13,921 bases of DNA from Candidatus Cloacimonadota bacterium (GTDB taxonomy: Bacteria; Cloacimonadota; Cloacimonadia; Cloacimonadales; TCS61): positions 1 to 13,921 of the forward strand of contig JABIME010000349.1 in assembly GCA_018654125.1 (NCBI GenBank), written 5' to 3'. The notes under the pieces were generated by a model. That model was not told where the DNA came from. It did not search any database and was given only the letters and a program-made list of their open reading frames with translations. Both the position numbers and the translations under genes were made by a program. Numbering within the stretch: position 1 is the stretch's first letter; the number at the start of each line of letters is the position of its first letter. Below, piece after piece: positions 7,708-13,921 of this stretch.

Positions 7708-9237
7708 TTACTTCTTATCATTTCCTTGCCTTTCTCTACATATTCTTTCAACTTCACGGAATGCAACTTTTCCACTTCCCATCAACGGGATATCTTCAAT
7801 TATGTAGAATTCTTTAGGTACTGCAATAGCAGGTAATTCCTTTGCCATTTTTTTTAGTATTTTTTTCTCATCAAACTCACCTGTAGCAACTGCTGCCACT
7901 ACGTCTGCACCCTTTTTTGGGTTTGGAACATCAACTACGCAGCAGGTTACTCCTTCCGGAAGAAGTTTAGTTAAAACTTCCTCAACTCTAACAAGTGAAA
8001 CCATTTCTCCACCAACTTTAACAAATCTTTTTAGGCGTCCTCGATGCCACAGGAATCCATCCTCATCTAATACCCCCATATCTCCAGTATCATACCATCC
8101 ACCATGAATATGCAACGAAGTTTCTTCAATATCACCCAAGTAACCTTTCATTACAAGGTCACCTTTTACAAGGATCTTACCTTCTTTACCTGCTGGACAT
8201 TCTTCATCAGTTTCTCTATCTAAGATCTTTACATGTACACCCGGCATAGGTTTTCCAATACTTCCTGGTTTATTAGCGCCAGGAACATTTACAGATACAA
8301 CCGGACTGGTTTCTGTTGCCCCATATCCTTCCAAAATTTCAATTCCATGATCTTTCTGGAAAGAGAGTCTTAATTTTTCTGTAAGCTTATCTGCTCCCGC
8401 AATTGCATATCTTATAGAAGATAATTCTCCAGGTTTAGATTTACGCTGATAACCATGGAAAAATGTTGGTGTTCCAATTAGAATTGTAATTTTATAATCG
8501 ACTATTGATTTTACAATTGCACTATAATCAAGTGGATTTGCATGAGTAACAATAGATCCTCCAACAAAAAATGGAAGCCAGAAATTCGTTGTAATTCCAA
8601 ATACATGGAATAATGGCAATGTACCAGCAAATATATCATCTTCTGTAACATCTATAATTTGTGGTATTGTGCTAATATTATGGAAGATATTTTTATGTGT
8701 TAATTGAACTGCTTTAGGGTCTTTTTCGCTTCCACTTGTAAATAATATTACCGATGTAGAGTTGTCATCACCATGCTTAACCTTCTTTTTTAACATACTT
8801 GTTGGCAATTTAGTAGTAAGTGCTGCCTTTAGTTTTTCTGCAGTAGAGAGAGAAGACATGATATCTTCTAAATAGATCATCCCATCAACTGGTGACACGT
8901 TAAGTTTTTCTAATAATTTCTTGCTTGTAATTATAGTTTTGAAACTGCATTTTTCTTGAGCATAAACAGAGTTCTCTGCAGCTCCGGTAGAATAATTGAT
9001 CATAACCGGAATCTTCCCAGCGAAAAGAGCTCCAAGCGTTGAGAGTAAGCATCCTGCAGATGTGGGGACCATTATTCCTAAATATTTACTGTTAATTTTC
9101 TTAAATCTGCCTGCTAAAATAAACGCTGCGATAAGCATACGATCATAAGAGAGATCTTTTCCTGTCGCTTGATCATATACTGCAATTTTTGTTGAATGTT
9201 TTTTTGCAACTTCTATAAATTTTTGTTGTAATTGCAT
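7708..9237 (-). CDS. AMP-forming acyl-activating enzyme (acyl-ACP/acyl-CoA synthetase, Aas/FadD-like)
   Basis: A 509-residue member of the ANL adenylation superfamily, which activates a carboxylic acid as acyl-AMP and passes it to CoA or acyl carrier protein. Motifs in order are the phosphate loop FTSGSEKDPKA at 166-176, LPLFHVFGIT at 207-216, EGYGATETSP at 303-312, YDTGDMG at 382-388, the hinge and linker HRGRLKRFVKVGGEMVSL at 398-415, and the C-terminal catalytic Lys490 in GSGKVAFRE. LPLFHVFGITT and EGYGATETSPVVSVNVP resemble the acyl-ACP synthetase half of Aas (2-acyl-glycerophosphoethanolamine recycling). Here it stands alone, without the acyltransferase domain. A soluble or membrane-peripheral location is inferred. 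GGAG at 9243-9246 precedes ATG on the minus strand. It appears to be transcribed alone. Long-chain fatty acid is the likely substrate but chain length cannot be read. Confidence 0.9.
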   Translation of the reverse strand: MQLQQKFIEVAKKHSTKIAVYDQATGKDLSYDRMLIAAFILAGRFKKINSKYLGIMVPTSAGCLLSTLGALFAGKIPVMINYSTGAAENSVYAQEKCSFKTIITSKKLLEKLNVSPVDGMIYLEDIMSSLSTAEKLKAALTTKLPTSMLKKKVKHGDDNSTSVILFTSGSEKDPKAVQLTHKNIFHNISTIPQIIDVTEDDIFAGTLPLFHVFGITTNFWLPFFVGGSIVTHANPLDYSAIVKSIVDYKITILIGTPTFFHGYQRKSKPGELSSIRYAIAGADKLTEKLRLSFQKDHGIEILEGYGATETSPVVSVNVPGANKPGSIGKPMPGVHVKILDRETDEECPAGKEGKILVKGDLVMKGYLGDIEETSLHIHGGWYDTGDMGVLDEDGFLWHRGRLKRFVKVGGEMVSLVRVEEVLTKLLPEGVTCCVVDVPNPKKGADVVAAVATGEFDEKKILKKMAKELPAIAVPKEFYIIEDIPLMGSGKVAFREVERICRERQGNDKK

Positions 9238-9377
9238 ATTTACTCCTTTTGTTTTTCTCTTCTTAATTCACCTTGTTTCAAAACTCTACAATCATAAAAT
9301 GTCAACTGATATATTTTATGGTATTAACTATTATTACTCATTCATTATATGCATCTCTTTAAATAACTTAATGTTAC

Positions 9378-9392
9378 ATGAATCTGATTCAT
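9378..9392. promoter_or_regulatory. 15-bp perfect palindrome in a divergent promoter region
   Basis: ATGAATC, one central T, GATTCAT: seven-base arms in perfect dyad symmetry. It lies in the 267-bp region between the acyl-activating gene and uup, 140 bases from the former's start. The size and symmetry fit a dimeric repressor operator; the regulator is unknown. Confidence 0.4.
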
Positions 9393-9430
9393 TTATAAAT
9401 AACTCATTAAGCAATATAGTATTGAAGCTC

Positions 9431-9454
9431 ATTCATTATTTCTAAATAATGAAT
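9431..9454. promoter_or_regulatory. 24-bp perfect palindrome upstream of uup
   Basis: ATTCATTATTT (9431-9441) and AAATAATGAAT (9444-9454) are exact reverse complements around CT. It ends 50 bases before the uup start codon and carries the same ATTCAT/ATGAAT core as the palindrome at 9378-9392. It has no T-run, so it is not a terminator; an operator or leader hairpin is the likely reading. The 12-mer CTCATTCATTAT occurs at 9337-9348 and again at 9428-9439, overlapping its left arm. Confidence 0.45.
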
Positions 9455-9495
9455 ATTTGACAAATTTACTCCCATTTTAAACCTGTTTTATTAGT

Positions 9496-9504
9496 GAGGA
9501 AAGG
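9496..9504 (+). promoter_or_regulatory. Ribosome binding site supporting a TTG start for uup
   Basis: GAGGAAAGG directly precedes the TTG at 9505, with the GAGG core five bases away. No in-frame ATG lies nearby, and the conserved N-terminus of the first ATPase domain needs this start. Confidence 0.6.
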
Positions 9505-11388
9505 TTGAGTAAAAATTTAATTTCAATTGAAGAACTAAATAAAGCATTTTCAGAAAAATTAATTTGTGAAAATAGCTCTTTTGGAATATTCGAGAATGAG
9601 AAGATCGGATTAGTAGGAATAAATGGATGTGGAAAAACTACCCTCTTAAAACTTCTTGTAGGTATTGAACCTGCAGATTCTGGAAATATTACCTTCCGCA
9701 AAGGAATCCGTGTTGGTTATCTTTCCCAGATCCCTAAACTTGATCCTGAGAAAACAATTTACGAAGAGATCTATTTCAGTGATCATCCTCAATTTGATTT
9801 ACTACGCAAATATTACTACATTCTTAATAAACTTGAAACATCAACTTCAACTACTCTAGAAGAAGAACATCATCGTATAATAAGAGAAATAGAGATAAAT
9901 GATGCTTGGAAGATTGAAGTAAAAGCAAAGAGCATTCTTAATAAATTCGGTTTCGATGATATTAATCTGAAAATATCAACTCTATCTGGAGGACAAAAAA
10001 GACGTATTGATTTGGCTAGAGTATTAATGGATGAACCAGATATACTACTTTTAGATGAACCTACAAATCACCTCGATCTTGATACTATAGAATGGTTTCA
10101 GGATTATTTATCTAACTATAAAGGTACAATTCTTTTTGTTACTCATGATCGATATTTTTTAGATGCTGTTTCAGATAAAATTTTGGAGATGGATAATGGA
10201 CATGTAAATTTTTTCAATGGCAATTATTCTTACTACCTTCGCAAAAAAGAGCAGCACGATATTGACATACAAAGAAAGGAGACCAGACGCAAGGCTCAAT
10301 TAAAGAAAGAGCTTAAATGGTTACAGCGTGGTGCAAGAGCAAGAACTTCCAAACCAAAAGATCACCTAGATAGAGTTAAAGAACTCATCGATAAATCTTA
10401 CCTCTCAGAAAACAAAGATCTTGATATTTCTTTTAAAACAAAACGCTTAGGAAAAACTATTCTCGAGATTCGAGATATTTCAAAGCAATATAATGAAAAA
10501 GTTCTCTTTAACAATTTCAACCATAACTTTCAAAAATTGGAGCGTATTGGAATCATTGGTCCTAATGGATGTGGGAAAACAACTCTGCTCAAATGTATTA
10601 TGGAGGAAGTTGATCCTGATAATGGTTCTATAAAGGTCGGTGTTAATACTTCATTTTCATATTTTCAGCAAAATATTGATGAATTTGACAACAAGTTAAC
10701 TGTTCTTGATTATATTCATGAATTTGCTCATAATATTCGTACAGCAGATGGTGTACTACATTCAGCTTCCGAAATGCTAAAACGATTTCTATTTGATGGG
10801 AAAATGCAACAAAGCAAATTAGAAAACCTATCCGGTGGTGAAAAAAAAAGGTTGTATCTTTTACGTTCCCTAATGTTTGGAAATAATTTTATAATTCTAG
10901 ATGAGCCCACTAATGACCTTGATATTCGCACTCTAGAGATATTAGAAGACTATCTCGATGCTTTTAAAGGTTGCATAATTGTAGTTTCTCATGACAGATT
11001 TTTCCTTGATAGAGTTACTGATCACCTATTTATTTTTGATGATGATAGAATTGTAAAATTCCCTGGCAATTATTCCGATTATGTTTTAGTGAAAAAATAT
11101 CGTGATGAAGAGAGTAAAAAAAGAAATAAAACAGTAGAAAATAAAAAGCAAAGAGTTAAAAGTAATTCTATTAAGTTAAGTTTTAATGAGAAACGAGAAA
11201 TAAATTTGATTGAAAAAGAAATTCCACAAATTGAGGATGAGATCTTCAAATTAAATTTAAAAATAGAAAAAGAAGCTTCCAACCTCTCACCTACCCAATT
11301 TAAGGTGATTACAAATGATTTAGAAAAACTTCAGCAAAAGCTAGATGAATTGGAATCTCGCTGGTTAGAGTTAGACGAAAAAGAGTGA
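9505..11388 (+). CDS. uup: ABC-F family ATPase, Uup type
   Basis: A 627-residue cytoplasmic protein with two ABC ATPase domains in one chain and no membrane segment, the layout of ABC-F proteins that act at the ribosome. Domain 1 has Walker A GINGCGKTT (38-46), signature LSGGQ (160-164) and Walker B/EPTN LLLDEPTNHLD (181-191). The linker at about 245-300 is basic and carries RGARARTSKPKDHLDRV, close to the Uup type. Domain 2 has Walker A GPNGCGKTT (352-360), LSGGE (442-446), FIILDEPTNDLDI (462-474) and SHDRFFLD (495-502). Residues about 535-627 are a charged C-terminal coiled coil, as expected for Uup. It starts with TTG (MSKNL). Uup proteins are linked to ribosome function and to transposon excision phenotypes; a drug-resistance role is possible in other ABC-F members but nothing here shows it. 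It converges with the patatin gene, 16 bases apart. Confidence 0.93.
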   Translation: MSKNLISIEELNKAFSEKLICENSSFGIFENEKIGLVGINGCGKTTLLKLLVGIEPADSGNITFRKGIRVGYLSQIPKLDPEKTIYEEIYFSDHPQFDLLRKYYYILNKLETSTSTTLEEEHHRIIREIEINDAWKIEVKAKSILNKFGFDDINLKISTLSGGQKRRIDLARVLMDEPDILLLDEPTNHLDLDTIEWFQDYLSNYKGTILFVTHDRYFLDAVSDKILEMDNGHVNFFNGNYSYYLRKKEQHDIDIQRKETRRKAQLKKELKWLQRGARARTSKPKDHLDRVKELIDKSYLSENKDLDISFKTKRLGKTILEIRDISKQYNEKVLFNNFNHNFQKLERIGIIGPNGCGKTTLLKCIMEEVDPDNGSIKVGVNTSFSYFQQNIDEFDNKLTVLDYIHEFAHNIRTADGVLHSASEMLKRFLFDGKMQQSKLENLSGGEKKRLYLLRSLMFGNNFIILDEPTNDLDIRTLEILEDYLDAFKGCIIVVSHDRFFLDRVTDHLFIFDDDRIVKFPGNYSDYVLVKKYRDEESKKRNKTVENKKQRVKSNSIKLSFNEKREINLIEKEIPQIEDEIFKLNLKIEKEASNLSPTQFKVITNDLEKLQQKLDELESRWLELDEKE

Positions 11389-11397
11389 AAATTACAA

Positions 11398-11411
11398 TAG
11401 TTGTTCAACTA
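11398..11411. repeat. 14-bp palindrome between convergent uup and patatin genes
   Basis: TAGTTG (11398-11403) and CAACTA (11406-11411) are perfect complements around TT. It covers the stop codon of the minus-strand gene. The plus side is followed by CCTTTTAT. It may serve as a short shared terminator, but the stem is only six pairs with too tight a loop to be convincing. Confidence 0.25.
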
Positions 11412-12364
11412 CCTTTTATCATATCTTTCAGGTTATCTCCAAGCTCTCTTAATGTTGGTCTTTTATGCACTTCTTCTTCCAATGCATTTTTTAAAATAAT
11501 AACATCATTTTCTACACTTTTTAATATCAAATTTGCTTTATGAAAGTCTAGAATTCCAACATCTATTAATTCTGGTTTAATATAAATATCAGGAGTTTTA
11601 ATTTTCATTTGATATTTAAGAATGGAATCTTGAAGTATTGTAAAACTATTCATAATGTTATCAAATAAATTTGGAGCTTTTACTTTATTGGGAATACTCA
11701 CATTTCCCGAAACATCGATAGCAACTGTAATGTCACATTCATCTTGGATGATGTCATAAGGTAAATTGTTTGTAATACCTCCATCTATTAAAACCATATC
11801 ATCATTAATTACTGGTTCAAAAACTGCAGGAATAGACATGCTAGCTCTAATTGCAGATATCAGATCTCCAGAATCAAAAATAACTTGTTTCTGTTCCCAA
11901 TAATCTGTTGCAACTATCTTTAAAGGTATTTTAAGCTCTTCAAAAGTTTTTACAGGAAGGTTGTCATTAAAGAATTTCTCGACACCTTTACCATATATAA
12001 AGCTTGTATTCTTAAAAAAAGAGATATCGATCATTTTATGGATATTTTCAAATTTCTTATAATATTCTTTTATATCAGTAATTTTATCATCTACAAATTT
12101 TTCTATCTTACTTCCTTCTGTTTTACTTGCAGAGATATCTTTATCAATCTTCTTATTGCTTATATCTATTGTGTCTAAAATATCATTGATTTCTTTACCT
12201 GTTAGTCCTGATGCATAAAAAGCTCCAATAATGGCACCAATACTAGTTCCTGAGATCACCGAAGGCTTCAAGTTCATATCATCTAAAACTTTTATGAATT
12301 CAATATGACAAATACCTCTTGCTCCACCACCACCAAGCGTTAATCCAATTTTTTTCTTAAGCAT
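11405..12364 (-). CDS. Patatin-like phospholipase / lipid acyl hydrolase
   Basis: A 319-residue patatin-family enzyme that cleaves acyl esters of lipids with a Ser-Asp dyad. The oxyanion-hole stretch GGGGARG is at 11-17, the nucleophile elbow G-T-S-I-G gives Ser41, and the catalytic Asp194 is in DGGITNN (194-200). Residues 170-186 (SAIRASMSIPAVFEPV) match the conserved patatin block before the Asp motif. There is no signal peptide or outer-membrane C-terminal barrel, so this is the cytoplasmic RssA/YchK-like type rather than a secreted toxin. The lysine-rich stretch at 71-110 (IDKDIS to ENIHK) is a variable cap region. A weak AGGT (12371-12374) precedes ATG on the minus strand. It is divergent from murI and probably transcribed alone. 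Substrate and role, perhaps membrane lipid turnover, are inferred. Confidence 0.92.
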   Translation of the reverse strand: MLKKKIGLTLGGGGARGICHIEFIKVLDDMNLKPSVISGTSIGAIIGAFYASGLTGKEINDILDTIDISNKKIDKDISASKTEGSKIEKFVDDKITDIKEYYKKFENIHKMIDISFFKNTSFIYGKGVEKFFNDNLPVKTFEELKIPLKIVATDYWEQKQVIFDSGDLISAIRASMSIPAVFEPVINDDMVLIDGGITNNLPYDIIQDECDITVAIDVSGNVSIPNKVKAPNLFDNIMNSFTILQDSILKYQMKIKTPDIYIKPELIDVGILDFHKANLILKSVENDVIILKNALEEEVHKRPTLRELGDNLKDMIKGS

Positions 12365-12467
12365 TTTATTACCTGTTTTTCCTTATATTTCACTTTCTAA
12401 AATAATTATTTAATGCCAGCTTGACAACTTATTTATTTTCTCAAATTTGGGAATATCTTAATATTTT

Positions 12468-12474
12468 AAGGGAG
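12468..12474 (+). promoter_or_regulatory. Ribosome binding site supporting a TTG start for murI
   Basis: AAGGGAG lies eight bases upstream of the TTG at 12483. The following residues (SKKPIGIFDSGVGG) are the normal start of glutamate racemase, so TTG is the real start and not a trimmed frame. Confidence 0.7.
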
Positions 12475-12482
12475 ATAAGATT

Positions 12483-13289
12483 TTGTCTAAAAAACCAATT
12501 GGTATTTTTGATTCAGGTGTTGGTGGATTGACCGTTTTTAAAGAGATCAGAAAAAGATTTCCTAACGAGGATATTATCTATTTTGGTGATACTGCCAGAG
12601 TTCCTTACGGACCCAAATCACAGTCTACAGTTATCGATTATTCTATTCAAAACGCCAGGTTTCTCATCCAACAAGGTGCCAAGATAATAGTAATAGCTTG
12701 TAATACATCTTCTGCAACTGCACTTAGCGAACTGCAAAAATCACTCCCTGTTCCTGTACTTGGTGTTATAGAACCAGGTGCTTTAAGTGCTGTTAGCACA
12801 TCTGTAAATAAACGAATTGGTGTAATTGGAACAGAAGGAACTATTCGCAGCAAGGCTTATTCATCCGCAATTTCCAATTTAGATGACAACTGTAATGTGT
12901 TTAGTAAACCATGTCCACTTCTTGTTCCTTTGGCAGAAGAGGGTTGGGAAGATCATGATGTTACAAAGCTTACAATAAAAGAATATCTAACTTCCCTACT
13001 TAGGAACAACATCGATACTTTGGTTCTTGGCTGTACACATTATCCTATCCTTAAAGCTTCAATTCAACAATTTGTAGGAGATGATATTACTCTTGTAGAT
13101 AGCGCGGAAGCTGTTACAGATAAACTTGATGAAATCTTACCGAATAGAGAAGTTACCGGAATTGGTGAAGACCGTTTTTACGTAAGTGACAATGAAGATA
13201 AGTTTAATTCAATCGCATCTAAAATACTAAATATGGAGATAGATAAATTGATAAGAGTAAAACTAGGTGAAGGCTGGTTTTTAAACTAA
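12483..13289 (+). CDS. murI: Glutamate racemase
   Basis: A cytoplasmic enzyme that converts L- to D-glutamate for peptidoglycan precursor synthesis. It has 268 residues, the usual length. Conserved pieces are IFDSGVGGLTV (8-18, with Asp10 and Ser11), the YFGDTARVPYG block (33-43), the first catalytic cysteine Cys73 in ACNTSSA, and the second, Cys184, in GCTHYP with His186 beside it. GVIEPGA is at 94-100. This two-cysteine pattern is that of cofactor-independent amino-acid racemases, with GCTHYP favouring MurI over aspartate racemase. The start codon is TTG with a strong RBS eight bases away. Its TAA overlaps the ATG of the next gene by one base, so the two are likely translationally coupled. 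It is divergent from the patatin gene across 118 AT-rich bases. Confidence 0.95.
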   Translation: MSKKPIGIFDSGVGGLTVFKEIRKRFPNEDIIYFGDTARVPYGPKSQSTVIDYSIQNARFLIQQGAKIIVIACNTSSATALSELQKSLPVPVLGVIEPGALSAVSTSVNKRIGVIGTEGTIRSKAYSSAISNLDDNCNVFSKPCPLLVPLAEEGWEDHDVTKLTIKEYLTSLLRNNIDTLVLGCTHYPILKASIQQFVGDDITLVDSAEAVTDKLDEILPNREVTGIGEDRFYVSDNEDKFNSIASKILNMEIDKLIRVKLGEGWFLN

Positions 13290-13921
13290 TGGAGAAATTT
13301 TCTGAGCTAGCTTTTAATATAATTAATAATCTTTTAAAAATTCAAAAACATGATGTGATCTCAATTTCTGGTGAAATTCATAACGCCAATAATGCCAATG
13401 AACCCTTAATAGAATTGCCTTTAATAGAAGAATTAGCTGTTGCCATTAGAAAACGAAAAGCATTCCCTGTTTTAGAGATGTCTACCGAAAAACTGAAAAA
13501 ACGTTTTTTTGCAGAAATGCCTGATGAAGTATTTTCGGTTCCACCTAATTATTATAAAAATTGGATAAATGCTATAGATAAATTCATTGAAATAAGTTGG
13601 GAAAGTTATTCAAGTGATTTTCATGATAAATCTGATAGACAGCTTAAACAATTTAAAGATTCAACGAACTCAATTTTGCAGCATCTGTTCCAACAAAAGA
13701 AGAAGATAATATTCCTCAACTTCCCTACGCAAGAACTTGCAGAGTATATAGGAACAGAGTATAAAAAACTTGTAAGTACTTATATTGATGGTGTAAATTG
13801 TAATTATAATTTACTTAAAATAAACGGTGAAGAGTATCGTGAACAATATTTTTCGTTTTCAAATTATAGGATAACAACCAATTCTGAGACATTAGCAATA
13901 AAAATAAATAGAGATAAACCA
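13289..13921 (+). CDS. N-terminal part of a probable M29-type aminopeptidase (3' partial)
   Basis: The ATG at 13289 overlaps the murI stop (TAATG) and the frame stays open for 211 codons to the window end, so the gene is cut on the right. The murI end provides no separate promoter, and coupling to murI is likely. The visible part begins with a helix (FSELAFNIINNLLKIQ), then VISISGE. It continues with ELPLIEELAVAIRKRKAFPVLEM, with a helix-rich stretch to about 130. Near 150 is IIFLNFPTQELAEYIG, and then a helical segment with YIDGVNCNYNLL. The order recalls the N-terminal half of M29 (AmpS/PepS-like) metallo-aminopeptidases, where a similar (Y/F)PT motif precedes a helix. The metal ligands of that family would lie beyond the window, so the assignment rests on overall resemblance by eye. 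No signal peptide. Confidence 0.6.
   Translation, partial: MEKFSELAFNIINNLLKIQKHDVISISGEIHNANNANEPLIELPLIEELAVAIRKRKAFPVLEMSTEKLKKRFFAEMPDEVFSVPPNYYKNWINAIDKFIEISWESYSSDFHDKSDRQLKQFKDSTNSILQHLFQQKKKIIFLNFPTQELAEYIGTEYKKLVSTYIDGVNCNYNLLKINGEEYREQYFSFSNYRITTNSETLAIKINRDKP

Noticed and set aside
9457..9462. TTGACA upstream of uup as a -35 box
   Set aside because: No -10-like hexamer at the right spacing.
9665..9859. Short alternative-frame reading inside uup
   Set aside because: It overlaps the conserved first ATPase domain and has no independent support.
9505..11388. Antibiotic-resistance ABC-F
   Set aside because: The linker and the long C-terminal coiled coil match Uup; nothing such as a leader peptide or resistance neighbours supports a resistance role.
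11405..12364. Patatin-like protein as a CBASS-type (CapV) defence effector
   Set aside because: Neighbours are uup and murI; there is no cyclic-nucleotide synthase or accessory defence gene, and the protein looks like the common RssA-type housekeeping lipase.
12399..12462. Promoters between the patatin gene and murI: TTGACA at 12421-12426 on plus, and TTGTCA with a 17-base spacer and TATTTT on minus
   Set aside because: The plus-strand -35-like box has no acceptable -10 at 16-18 bases, and the minus-strand -10 matches consensus only in part. In AT-rich DNA from a lineage whose promoter consensus is uncertain, I would not call either.
1..13921. CRISPR array, prophage, insertion sequence, toxin-antitoxin or defence genes
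   Set aside because: No regular direct repeats with spacers, no transposase or integrase motifs, no terminal inverted repeats, and every large frame is explained by a non-defence family.

Overview
The window is a 13.9 kb piece of an AT-rich bacterial chromosome with tight ordinary gene packing. It holds eleven protein-coding genes, two of them cut by the window edges. I see no rRNA, tRNA, insertion sequence, CRISPR array or phage gene. Two large exported proteins end in C-terminal sorting modules of the type IX secretion (NPFNP... KKMLLLK) kind. This points to the FCB superphylum. The low GC, the exact style of the sorting module and the modular Ig-like surface proteins most resemble Cloacimonadota or a neighbouring candidate phylum. 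That assignment is inference from protein style, not from a marker gene.

Layout. Bases 2-4357 hold a probable two-gene operon of secreted proteins: the C-terminal 506 residues of a multi-domain surface protein, then a 939-residue subtilisin-like (S8) protease. A strong rho-independent terminator (4381-4418) closes it. A small predicted lipoprotein with a TIGR03067-like domain follows (4447-4872). It converges with an RluA-family pseudouridine synthase (4943-5650, minus). Divergent from that gene is ornithine carbamoyltransferase (5819-6820), whose terminator runs directly into the start codon of a PAP2-type membrane phosphatase (6864-7625). An Aas/FadD-like acyl-activating enzyme lies on the minus strand (7708-9237). 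It is separated by a 267-bp palindrome-bearing divergent region from a Uup-type ABC-F ATPase (9505-11388, TTG start). A patatin-like phospholipase (11405-12364, minus) converges on uup and diverges from glutamate racemase murI (12483-13289, TTG start). The murI stop overlaps the start of a further gene that runs off the right edge and looks like the N-terminal part of an M29-type aminopeptidase.

How they fit. The left third is cell-surface or extracellular function: protease, adhesin-like modules and a lipoprotein. The rest is housekeeping: RNA modification, arginine/citrulline metabolism, translation factor and peptidoglycan precursor. Three genes act on lipids or phospho-lipids (PAP2 phosphatase, acyl-ACP/CoA synthetase, patatin lipase), but they do not form an operon.

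I found no convincing new multi-gene system. The items most worth a second look are the overlap of the argF terminator with the next gene's ribosome binding site, the palindromes and 12-bp direct repeat between the acyl-activating enzyme and uup, the TIGR03067-like lipoprotein, and the 1-base murI/aminopeptidase overlap.
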